From: Cucumis sativus
Lineage: Eukaryota; Streptophyta; Magnoliopsida; Cucurbitales; Cucurbitaceae
Direction: 5' to 3'
DNA: 64,000 bases
Assembly: GCF_000004075.3 (NCBI RefSeq)
Contig: NC_026656.2
Span: 17,742,607-17,806,606, forward strand
The notes beneath the pieces were generated by a model that was not told the origin of the DNA, searched no databases, and worked only from the letters and a program-made list of their open reading frames with translations. Numbering within the stretch: the stretch's first letter is position 1; every line of letters starts with the position of its first letter. Both the position numbers and the translations under genes were made by a program. Shown here piece by piece: positions 53,401-64,000 of this stretch.

Positions 53401-56400
53401 TTTGATTTACATATGTTTATAGAAGTGTGACATTATAAATTATCTATCTTATGTTATAAACCGATCGATCATATATTAAATGTCTACTAAATAGTATTTT
53501 TTTTGTAATTTTTAAGGGTTAAAGAAAACGAAAATTAAGGTTAGAGTTTTTCTGGGTTGTTTCATATATTATATATTCCTTCCTTTGTTAAGTGGTCAAA
53601 ATCTCTTTTACTTTACTGTCTGCTTTTATGTTGCGAATGATAGGGACAACGTAATAAAATTTTACAGATTTTTCTAGAGCTTTTCTTTTTCTTTTCTTTT
53701 CTTTCTTTCTTTCACTCTTTTTTATATATATATAATTAATTTATATACATTAAATTTTCAGTGTTTTTCTGCTGTCCACCAACTCTGTTTAAGGTTCTTT
53801 TCTGAGTGGGAATGTTATTTTTTCATGCAAATATAACATAATGATGCATGACGTTCTGTTCTCTGGTGGACACATTCTAAATTCAAATCAAAATTATTTG
53901 GGTTTTGATTTTTCTAACCCCTCGAAAGGGAATTGAATTAAACTGGGTAGTTGGAAAGAAACTGGATCATGTTAATTCAACCACAAGTGACTGACATGGG
54001 AGGATTTGTAAAACTATCGTGCAATATAATTAAGTCAAGTGAACTCAAAATGAAGTTAGTACTGAATAGTCCCACTCAAATGACTTTTATTATTGGGTGT
54101 GTTTGGGCATAGAGAAGATTACTGGTAAAAAAGGCTTTGACCACTACTGTCATTTCTTCTATTTTTATTATTTATTTGTCATTGAAAGATATATTGGCTT
54201 TCATTTTCATCAACCTTTTGAGTGAGAAACAAAATGTGACAATAGTTGGTGGGTGCTCTCCCTTCTTTTGCTTTCTTTTTCTTTTGCTTCTTTGTCTGCT
54301 TTTGATGATTTTTCAACCTCGCACTTATATATATTTCTTCCCTCATTTCTTTTCCTTCCATTGCATTTCTCAATTATTTATTTCACTCTTATTACTATAT
54401 ATAATATGTGTGTACATTATATGTATATATATTATCATTCATTTCAATTTTAACATGTGTGAACTATTAATTAATTAAAACGATATATGCCAATATATAG
54501 TTGAAAAATCTTATCCATATACGATATAGTTAATTAATTAAGTTAAAGTATTGTTTTTATACACATTCAATCTCTTATAATTATGTATATTATAAACAAG
54601 TAACATGCTCTCTACACTCCTTGGTCTTCTGTATAAACTTTTTTTTTTCTATTCCTTCTCATTTTTATTAATATCCATACAGAAAACAATACTGTGTTCT
54701 TTCTTTTTTGTTTTAAATTGGGCCCAGAAATCAGAACACAATTATCATGCGTACAGCGAAATATTTGACATAATTCAAACTGAAAAAGAGCTGGAAATTT
54801 AACATTTCAAAATAATTCATGAAAAAAAATGTGTACTTTTTTTCTTCATTTTAATTAAGTAGGCAGTGAAAAGGATCAGCCTCAAAAATATATTATATAT
54901 TATATATTATCATTGCTTTTAAGCTCTTATTAGTTAAAGGTTTAACTTAAAGCTTGGTAGTTTTATCTTTAAAAAAGAATGGAATCATGAAAGTATATGG
55001 AGATTGAAACTTTAGATATCAAAAGTAGAAGTAGATCACTTTAAGTCGAGATATGTTTTAACTTATTAAATTAGAATCAAGAATGTGATTAGAGCCTTTC
55101 AAGAGTCAGATTTTCAAAATAGTTATATTATAACAAGTCGTATAATTAATAGTATATGGACAGAATATTATAGATGATATTAATTGTGATAGATTTTTAA
55201 AACTATATTAATTTTTTTTTAAAATATTTATAATTATAACATTCCATATTATATATATTTTCTTGGATTGAAAATAAAACATGTATAAGTTATAATGAAC
55301 TAATAATAACGTAATAAACCAAAATATTTGTTGAATATAATAAAATTTTAAATTGTATCAATAATAAATTCTGAAATACTTCAACTAGTGCCTCAGTCTA
55401 TCAATAGTTATTATCTATAAATTTGAAAATTTAGTTACTATTTTTTAAGAAATTTTTCATTTTCAATAATTTTTCATATATAACTAAATTTAAAATTTAT
55501 TGAATATATATACATAGATATGTGTCTTCTCCTCGGATTGTTGTTAATTTTAGTAGAAAAATTGAATCTTAAATTGAAGATTAATATGCCAAATATGTGT
55601 TCATCTTGACATCACAAAATTTCAGATAGATAATCTGATTTTTTTTCTCACTATCCGCATATTTTGCATTTTATAATAGATAGAGTAAAAAAATCGAACA
55701 AGATTGATAATACAAACTTTAATCCACGTCAGTTAATTTAAGCTCAATTTAGCTCCACACTAACCAATTTAAACTTAATTTAGCTCGATCTTATCTTTAT
55801 CCATTCTTATAATTATAGCATTAACAATAGTATAAAGATAGTGGATGTGATCTTTATATTATTTTTGGATGATTTATATAACGATTACATGACAAATTGA
55901 TATTGATGGCCATGCCTCCTTTCCAATCATTCATTCCATCTAAATTCAACCTAGGATGTTATTAGTTTTTAGAAAACCATAACTACTCTCTTATTAATTA
56001 ATTTTCAAACTTTTATTTCTACGAGAAAAAGAAAACAATCACAAAACGTGCGATATGATCATTTTTATATTTTAAGAAGTAACAGATATATATATATATA
56101 TTTATTTTTTTTTTGTTTAAGTCGAGATCAGAAAACTATGTTCTCTCTATAAATTCAAAGTTTTTTCACTTTTTTACAATGCAGTGTCTTTAACATATAT
56201 ATATATGGGGAGTACTGTGGTGGATTGTCACTGTGATCAGAGTTCGTGTTAGGGAAGAGGGATGTGATGTGCAATAGCAATGAAAGGCACAAAAAGACAG
56301 AATTAAAAGCTAATTATTTGTTTGAATTTTATTGATACTTTTTTATGATCATCATAAAAGCAAAGGACAAAAAACATCCACCCTTACATTCAGGTTTTCT

Positions 56401-58316
56401 TCTACCATTTTGACTTACTTTTATTATATAAAATCTTCCCATTGTCGCAATTTTTGTGCTAATCTCCAATTAACTTTTTCATTTCATCATAAATAAATAA
56501 ATAAATCATATCACATCAAACTTGTCTTCTAATTCATCTGTCTAAGCTGATATAAAATCGTAATGAAGAAGGTGGTATAAGTAGTACTTAAGTTTAAGTC
56601 ACTGCATTGTTTTCTTTTTCTATTTCTTTCCAATTTTCAAAGAAATCCCATAAGAATTGATTAAAAAATTATCATAAAATTGAAACCTTTTAAATATTGG
56701 GAAGAAAAACAAATTGTTTAAAAAATAAACATAATGTATTCCAATGAAAATGTATGTCAAGAGGCGAGGATTTATTTTCGAGATCTGATATGCCGCCGAA
56801 ACGGTGAGGCCCAAGCCCAACCAAATACCATTGATTAAATTATTTTCAACTTTTAAAATGATAAAACTGTAAACCCTTTTTTAAAACAAAGTTTTTGTTA
56901 TTGAACTTAAATTTTATATTTAAATTCAATAATTTATTTATTTTAAAATTTAAAAATTATTAAATATATATGAACCATGTGGAAAATGGAGCTCAACCAC
57001 GGATTCAAAAGCATAAGTTGATAAATGAAGAAAAATTCAATACAATGCTTAAATTTGATTCATTCATGTTAAAGAATAACAATGCCAACTTTACACTACG
57101 CAAATCGAAACTCCATAGCCATAAGCTTACAAAACTCCAATTGGTATGGAAAGAAAGGTTTAGAAAGCGGAGTTAGTACAAATTAGAAACTAAAAAGTTT
57201 TGAGCCCCCAAGTTGGGGCAAGGAATAGCAATGGCAATAGCAAATTATCCGATTGCAGTATGACAAAAGATAATTAATGGAAGGTTGGAAAAAGGGTCAC
57301 GTGAGAAGATAAAAGTGGAACAAAATTCCAAAGAAAACAAAATATGAACAATGAATGAATAGATAAATATAAAAAGGAAGCCAAAAAATATAATAAAAAA
57401 GAAAAGTGTGGTGAAGAAAATCACCGGATGATGGGTACTTAACAGAGAAGGACATCTAGCTGTTACCCTGCCAACTCTTTAAATGCCTCTCTCCCCTCCC
57501 CCTATTTCTTTCTCTCACTCTCTCTATACTTAATTCTTTAATTACTTAATTACTTTACTTCTTTGTTTTCTTCACAGAAAAATCTATCTATCTATCTATC
57601 CATCCTATAATATTTAACATCTTTGTAATTGTCACTGTCCTACTCTACGCTAGGATCCCTCTGAAACCCACCCTTCTATGACATGTCACATTACAAATCC
57701 CAAATCTGTCATACATATCTCATAAAATCCCCCATTTTCTCTCTTTTCTATATTTTTCCTTCCGGGTTAAACCTTCATTTTTGTATCTAAAAACGTGTTT
57801 TGTTTATTCAAAAGTTAGAAAGGAACTCCAAACCTTCCCAAACCAACTTTTATAATACCACATTAGTCTTTGAAATTTTGCTTTTAAAACTATCCTAACA
57901 GCTTTCATGCACCTAATACTATTATTAATATATAGAGACATACATGTTAGAATCTAAACATGTTTTCTTTTTTGTTTTAGACAAGTCTTTGTATCCACTT
58001 TGTTAATTAAAATGTCTTAAACATGAACAAAAATTGTGTTGTCTTTGAATCTGTAATAAGGTAGTTTTTCTTTGATAGAGATTGCTTTTTTGTTTTGTTT
58101 AACTTTTTTTATGTTTAAAGTTAACTCACTAATAGTGAAGTATGTATTGTGTATAATGTTGTGGGGAGCTGTATTATTGTATTATTTAAGTGAAAATGTG
58201 AAAGTTTGTTTTTTAATTAAAAGAGGGATAGCAGAGAGGTTCTGAAACAAAAAGAAATTCAAAGCATACGTCTCTTTCCTACACACAGACCTGGATCATG
58301 TATGCTTGTTTTTACC

Positions 58317-58342
<26 letters not shown>
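58317..58342. repeat. Poly-T run of about 26 bases
   Basis: Homopolymer in non-coding DNA, followed by a second shorter T run. Confidence 0.9.
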
Positions 58343-58347
<5 letters not shown>

Positions 58348-59291
58348 CACTTTTTTTTTCCAACTATTAATATTATTATTATTATCATCACCTGTATAAT
58401 TATATTTTGACGTACAACCCTCAAACAGTATAATATACAAAATAAAAGAAAGATCCCATCTTTATCCATTTTCATTGCTTTTAAATGGGAAGATAGCCAT
58501 GAAGAAAGCCTTGCTTTTTATGGAAGGTAATTTAAGGACTCTTCTTTTTCTTAAAAAACTAAAACAAATATATAAAAACTTATTACGAGCAAACATGTGG
58601 TTTTTATATTTCAAACCTAGTTAATCAATAATATATCAGTAATTAATTCACTGTCTTTTTAAAGATGGCTAACATGTTTCTTCCTTCTAACCTGAAACTA
58701 TCCATTGCTAACCAAGTACTACGAGATTATATCTCAATTAGTAACGTTAGAGAAGTAAGTCATCTATATTCTCAACACATGTTTCATCTAAAAATTAACA
58801 ATACTACAAGGTAATCAGTAATTTGTATACGCAGCTTATCACATCTATCCACAGTAACAACATACAGTTGTCTACTTTGAACATAGATCGAGCTTATGTC
58901 AACCAAAAAGGTCTCACTTATCAGAATAGATTTTCTTGTTGGTAGGTAAAGGAGAATTATATATTATGTAAGGGAAGTATGCGGCAGCAGTAAATGAGAG
59001 TTAGGAGGCAAAGAATAAGGAAAAGATTTTACTAAATTAAGGAAGGGGTTTGTGGTGTGTTGGTATCTGATGGGTGATATATTGGTTTGGTGAGTGAGGG
59101 AGAGAAACCCAAGGAGTGATTATTTTGAGTAACTTGGTACTATCATTAATAAATAATATATAAATTGTTGGTATAATTTGTGAAAGTGAATAGAAGAATC
59201 TGAAGAAAGATTTTAGTGAGGTATTTTGATTGTGTGTGGGTGATGTGCAGAGGATATAAAGGGTGTGGACTTAAGGTCTGGGGGGCCACAC

Positions 59292-59323
59292 GGAGAGAGA
59301 GAGAGAGAGAGAGTGTGTGTGTG
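59292..59323. repeat. Compound (GA)n(TG)n microsatellite
   Basis: About 22 bases of GA then about 10 of TG, immediately after a G-rich GGGGGGCC stretch. Confidence 0.9.
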
Positions 59324-59562
59324 ATATTGTGAATATTATATAAATAATTACGTGATCATACCCACATGATGCTTCCTTCTTCCTGCTTCCTCCTCCTTGA
59401 TGATGATGATGATAATGATGCCCTGGTCAACGGTGATTGGAAATTGTTTCTTTTCTTTCTAATGAAAAAATGAAAAGGGTAGGAAGGAGATTTTGGGGGG
59501 AAGGGGATGGGATGGGACAGGTTTAGGGCAATGGGAAAATACAGATGAAATTAATGAGTCTG

Positions 59563-59597
59563 AGGCTGCGGCTGTGGCTGTGGCTGTGGCTGCGGCT
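59563..59597. repeat. GGCTGY hexamer array
   Basis: About six units of GGCTGC or GGCTGT in an otherwise AT-rich spacer. On the minus strand it would code for Ala/Thr-rich sequence inside a 60-codon open frame with no other sign of coding. Confidence 0.85.
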
Positions 59598-60402
59598 ACA
59601 GACAGCTTAAACGGAACCAGTCCCTCTTCTATCTTTTCCAATCAATCCTTTTCTTTTTCTTCTAAACCAAAAAAACAAAACAAAACATCATTTCGTTTCG
59701 TTTCGTTTCAATAATTAATAAAATAAGTAGCAAGAATCCAATCTTACATAAAGTGAAGGCTTATTATAATTGTGTGTTTTCTTTCACCTTCTTTCTTTTT
59801 TCCTTTTTTGGTTTATATATATCTTGTACTATGGTTTTTTGTCTGTTTCATGGGTTATAACAAACACCACACTGTGTTGTATAAATACTTAAAACTCACA
59901 AACCACACATCTACATATCATACATATGTTTTTATTATGGAAACGCAATCTCTTTGGATTTATGCGCCCAAAGATGTATCATGTATGATGTTGGTACTCA
60001 TGGAATCTAAACATGAACGGTAAGTATATATCTAATGCTACAGAAGTATTTGATTAAATAATTAGTAATGTGTTGTCAACTGTAAAAAATACTTCACTCT
60101 AACAATCATCTATTAATATTCATTTGACTGTAGAAAAACCCATTCGATCGTATATAACAACTCACCGACTTGAAAAATATTTCTAATCAGTTATGATATT
60201 ATAAGTATTGACATTTGAATCTCGTTCATCTTCATTTTCGTTGTGGGCTTTTCGTGGACTTGAACTTAGAGCAACATTCACTTGAATTACATCAAATGAT
60301 TCTCACATTGGTGTAGTGTCAAGACTACCACACTCTAATACTTGATTAAATTAGTGAAAATTGTAAACATAACAATTAGGTTCAAAGTATTAGCATGTAA
60401 CA

Positions 60403-60541
60403 ACATTTTAAAATAATTGCAAATATAACAAAATCTGTTTAAATCTATCAACGATATAAATGTACCGTTAAGAAACCGTATTTCAAACATTAGTCTACCA
60501 TCGATATACTTTGCTACTTTTGTAATTTTCTTTAAAATGTT
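60403..60541. mobile_element. MITE-like inverted-repeat element, copy C
   Basis: The left arm ACATTTTAAAATAATTGCAA continuing to ATATAACAAAA mirrors the right arm CTTTGCTACTTTTGTAATTT continuing to CTTTAAAATGT. The interior again has ATCTATCAACGAT and TAGTCTACCATCGATA. About 140 bp, no coding capacity. Confidence 0.6.
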
Positions 60542-60689
60542 ACTATGCACTAGACTGTTATTCCTAAAATTGCTACAGGTTATAATTATCCAAACAACAA
60601 ACACAAGAGAAAGAAATGCTAACATATGCTGAAATGTTTGAATGCATTTTGTTGAATCAGATGGGGGATCAATTTTCACAAACCAACGA

Positions 60690-60880
60690 CATCTGATGGC
60701 CCTTACGAAGGACCCTATTAAACGCTTATCGGCCCAACAAAAGGCGTTAACTACGAAGATGGCCCCAATTTAACGTCAACGGCCCAACTTTAGCAAAAGA
60801 TATGAGCCCTAGAAATGCGTACCGGACCCTACAATGTGGACGGCCCAACTTCGAGAAAAGACTTGGGCCCAATTTCTTGA
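60690..60880. other. GC-richer island with repeated GGCCCAA motifs
   Basis: GGCCCAA occurs at about 60731, 60781 and 60842, with GGCCCTT, GGCCCC and GGGCCCAA also present. Composition differs clearly from the AT-rich surroundings. It lies between two MITE-like elements and is not directly next to a gene start. It may be a remnant of a promoter or of a short transposable element. Confidence 0.5.
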
Positions 60881-60954
60881 GAAACAACCGAAAAGGTCGA
60901 TACAATGGAAATTAGAATGGAGGACTATTTTAGCAATAATAATTAAAGGTAAAA

Positions 60955-61128
60955 TTTTTAAAAAATTACAAATATAACAAAACTAGCACCGATAGACTTT
61001 GTATCGCTGATAGATTTCATATAGTATATCAGTGATAAACCAATATTTACAACAGAGTTTATCGAGCGATAGACTTATATCATTGATAGAATTGGACAAA
61101 TTTTGCTATATTTGCAAATTTTTTAAAA
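60955..61128. mobile_element. MITE-like inverted-repeat element, copy B
   Basis: The best-preserved copy. The left end AAAAAATTACAAATATAACA and the right end TTTTGCTATATTTGCAAATT are imperfect inverted repeats of about 28 bp. Inside, GATAGACTTTGTATCGCTGATAG and its mirror CGATAGACTTATATCATTGATAG form further internal repeats. It has no ORF. Confidence 0.7.
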
Positions 61129-61944
61129 TTATGTTATATACTTAATTAATTTAAATTTAATCGCTAAATTTATAACTATCTCCTTATATAATTATATATC
61201 AATTGACTTAAAACAATACTGATCAATTAACTATAAGCTATTAAGCAATTAGTTTCATTATTAATAAATTAATGTCCTAATTGATGTACTTTCTACGATC
61301 TAACCACGAAATTATCAATTAGTTTAGAATAAATCATTATTGGTTACCATCGTACTTTTTAAAATTTTTGTGAGAAAGTAGTAACCATCAATTAACCATA
61401 ACCTAAAAGCAAATACCAATAATAGCTATTCAAACATGCGGCCGATAATCCATTTAATCAATTAAGAGGTGTAAGTTCATAGTTGAGATTGAGAAATTGT
61501 CACAATATGACAAACAAAAAAAAAATCCAATATTTCTGAGCTTGTCTCGTGGTTGAGAAAATTAAAAGACGAAATTAATGTCGACCCAACAATTGTCACT
61601 AACATTTTGTGGTCATGCCATATGAAAGCTAATAAGAGGAGGTGATGGGCATATTTGTCACAATCTAAAACCCAAACATGGAGTTGTCACAATATCATTA
61701 CATTGAGAAAAAATGGCCAATCATCTTAAAATTTACAAATCACTCTCACAGGCGATCCAAAATAATATTCACCATTAGTTCAACAAAGGGCTTGGTCCAG
61801 AAAAAAGCTTCCACTGCTATATCTTCAAAGTTTCTTGGCCATTTTCTTCTTCGTTCTAGGACTCTTACCAGTTAGTTTATAAGGTCCCTTTAATGCACAA
61901 ACTATGATACAGGCAAGTGGATGATGTCTGTCCATCATCAGTCA

Positions 61945-64000
61945 TCACCATCTTCTCACCAACGATGTCAACAACTGCACCAGAGACAATTTCTCTGTTA
62001 GGATTAAGTAAATCAAAAGCAACCACAAAGTACTAAAACTAAACAAGTCAAATTAGAATGCACACAGCAGAAGATAATAAAAATGAAGAACCCGTGCAGC
62101 CATGTTCTTGTCAAGATGCAGAGAATTTTTGGAAATTCAACTGTATCCTAAGCTAATGAACATTTTTTCGACAAGCATTTCAATAGTGATGGTCCAACTT
62201 GTCGCATGAGATCGGTTAGTAGGAAATTCAAGATAGAAATAACCAGTTTTCAAAGAAGCATACATGGTAAGGAATGGCATAAATAGAATTGGAAATTTTG
62301 TATATTGATTGTGAAAAAGCTTCCACACCTCAAATAGTTCAAATGGGTTGCCACGCCGATATACATCATTCTTCTTGCTGTTACTGACCGGAAAAACTTT
62401 ATACAGGATTGCTCTCCATCCAATGAGCAAAACAGCCGTGCTTCCCATCGTTACTCCTATGAAATTATAAGGCGGAAGATGGCCGGATGTTGCTGCCCGA
62501 ACAAGTAGGCCTAGCTGCAGTAGGCATACAAAGAAAATAATTATATTTCCAGCTGTGATAAGCTCATCCATAACTCCAGACTTTGGGATTATATGATGAC
62601 CAGGTAACAAGTATCATGAAAGCATTATCTATCATAAGTTAAGAATCTAAGATCCATCTCCATAAGAGCAATCCAAGATCAAATAGTCAAATGAACATTA
62701 ACAGATCAATAAAAGCATGGATTTGTTTGTCACTGGTCTTAGAATAAATGTATAATGGTACTTAAATCTGAACAAGCCTTTACTTGTTAAAATGGAGGAA
62801 TCCATTATGTTCAGCAGACTGAACCTTTCGTCCAAGGATTAGAGACTGTCTCTTGTTTGGAAGTGTGCTACTTTAAACAAAAGTTCTTCAATCACAAGTA
62901 TTTTAGAACTATGTGTATAATGATAAACTACACTGATGGTCTTTTCTATATATTCTTTTAAGTGCCTTTTCCAGTGTGTAAAAACACTTTACAAATACTT
63001 TATCACGAAACATCTTGAAGCGATTTCAGTTTTTCCAAAGCATTTTATAATGGACTAAAAAACACTCCACGTGTTTTTTTTTTTTCCTAGCAAAGAACCT
63101 CAAGGTACTTCTAAACTTCTTCCAAAGCAGTAAAAATAACCAAGTACTGAACATGAAAATTCTGAAAGGAACGTGGTTTGAAGTACTTGGCAAAGCCAAA
63201 AAGTTATAGCCTTTAATGAGAATTCAGATAAGGGATGAAGCTGGCCTTTTCCAAATTGCAACAAGAATTCAACTAAAACCAGTTCAACTTTCGAATTCAG
63301 AACAAACACAAAGGCTAATAAACTTACTGGAATTCCCAAAGCCCATGATTTAGTAGCGGCAACAACAGCTTTGGAATAACCATTTATACCACGACCATCG
63401 TCTCCATAGCCTCCGAGAAAGTAAGCACTTAGAAACCAACCTACAATAATCCGGAATCAATGAATTGTAGAGGCAAAAGAAAATACCAAAGATTCAACTT
63501 CAAATTATGGAATAGAAACAAGCATAGGCATACCAGCAATAAAAGGGTCAGCCGTGCGCAATGTCTCGAAATCAAAAACAGGTAAGCCATGGCTGAATCT
63601 TCCAATTGAGGAGAACAAAAGCAAGGCCAATACATCTCCACCAGCGAGGAAAGCTACGCGGCTGAAAAAAGCAAACACAATAAGCAAAATTCACAATAAA
63701 TTTATCAAAAAACGAATGAATCGTCAGAATTACCCCCATTTGGTCAAACGAGAAGACGTATTGGGCTTATCGAACTGAATTACACCTTCCAAAGGAACAT
63801 TCTCATCGCCGACAAAGACAGTTTGGTCGTTGGGGAAAGGAGGCGGAGTTGGAGAGTTGGAGAGAGCCTGTTTCGTGGAATCGACGGTTCCTTCGGCTTT
63901 GGAAAGAGTGATATTGAAAGGTTTGGTAGGATTTCTTCTTGGAATAAATTTAGAGCGTCGAAAAGGATTGGGGTTAGAGAATTTGAGAGAGGGAATAGTG
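61945..64000 (-). CDS. DUF3054-type plastid membrane protein (5' end outside window)
   Basis: Function unknown; plant DUF3054 proteins are small multi-pass membrane proteins with a predicted plastid transit peptide. The gene enters from the right edge, so the start codon is missing. Visible exons: 63999-63734, 63661-63534, 63440-63328, 62514-62329 and 61974-61945, about 240 residues. The first visible part is Ser/Pro/Arg/Lys-rich, fitting a transit peptide. The DUF3054 core begins at RVAFLAGGDVLALLLFSSIG and includes RFSHGLPVFDFETLRTADPF and GWFLSAYFLGGYGDDGRG. Hydrophobic segments follow around ALGIPLGLLVRA and STAVLLIGWRAIL. The last exon codes only LLTSLVRRW and stop; it was placed because ELFELLTSLVRRW is how I remember these proteins ending. 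If intron 4 is retained, the frame stays open for another 64 codons to 62137. Class moderately sure; role not known. Confidence 0.8.

Larger units (their letters stand above)
49345..61944. other. Gene-free spacer, about 12.6 kb
   Basis: The left end is the ANT promoter region. The rest lacks a supportable gene. It contains T/C hexamer repeats at 50461-50490, TA repeats (51957-51977), ATCT repeats (57583-57600), poly-T (58317-58342), GA/GT (59292-59323), a GGCTGY hexamer array (about 59563-59597), two MITE-like elements and a GGCCCAA-rich island. A weaker possible MITE relic lies near 51095-51225. Pyrimidine-rich, leader-like sequence at about 57480-57800 could mark a non-coding transcript, but no known microRNA sequence was recognised. 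Confidence 0.55.

Noticed and set aside
56970..57176. 68-codon plus-strand frame, Lys/Asn/Leu-rich
   Set aside because: It looks more protein-like than most, but there is no recognisable domain, and its AT-rich setting makes chance likely.
60335..60679. 114-codon minus-strand frame near 60.5 kb
   Set aside because: It runs through a MITE-like element and has no family resemblance.

Overview
The window is nuclear DNA of a flowering plant. Genes are split by many short introns with GT...AG borders, and the spacers are long, AT-rich and full of poly-T runs, microsatellites and small inverted-repeat elements. All seven recognisable proteins are typical of eudicots. The squalene epoxidase closely resembles the cucurbit enzymes I know, so Cucurbitaceae is my best guess (inference; cucumber, melon and relatives cannot be told apart from the sequence alone).

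Layout. 1-9.0 kb: spacer with two families of diverged direct repeats. 9.19-11.05 kb (+): a four-exon 1-aminocyclopropane-1-carboxylate (ACC) synthase, the committed step of ethylene synthesis. 13.02-15.32 kb (+): a seven-exon membrane-anchored J-domain co-chaperone, preceded by GGCCCA-type promoter motifs and a 16-codon upstream ORF. 16.27-19.43 kb (-): an eight-exon squalene epoxidase, convergent with the J-protein gene. 19.6-30.1 kb: spacer. 30.51-33.05 kb (+): a five-exon CSLC xyloglucan backbone synthase. 35.91-37.58 kb (-): a six-exon bHLH factor of the BEE/CIB/bHLH74 class, convergent with CSLC. 37.6-45.9 kb: spacer. 45.88-48.95 kb (-): a nine-exon AINTEGUMENTA (ANT) orthologue that includes a 9-nt microexon. 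49.3-61.9 kb: spacer with at least two MITE-like elements. 61.95-64.0 kb (-): the 3' part of a plastid-type DUF3054 membrane protein gene, cut by the window edge.

The genes do not form a pathway cluster. Several do bear on growth and reproductive development: ethylene (ACS), sterols and triterpenes (SQE), wall xyloglucan (CSLC), a brassinosteroid or light-linked bHLH class, and organ size (ANT). Exon borders were set by hand from splice motifs, reading phase and family alignment from memory. All multi-exon totals are divisible by three. No prokaryotic-type system, CRISPR array, tRNA, rRNA or intact autonomous transposon was seen. The points most worth a second look are the ACS paralogue identity and its unusual LAENK motif, the DUF3054 gene with a 30-nt last coding exon and a long open retained intron, the ANT microexon, and the dispersed small repeats.
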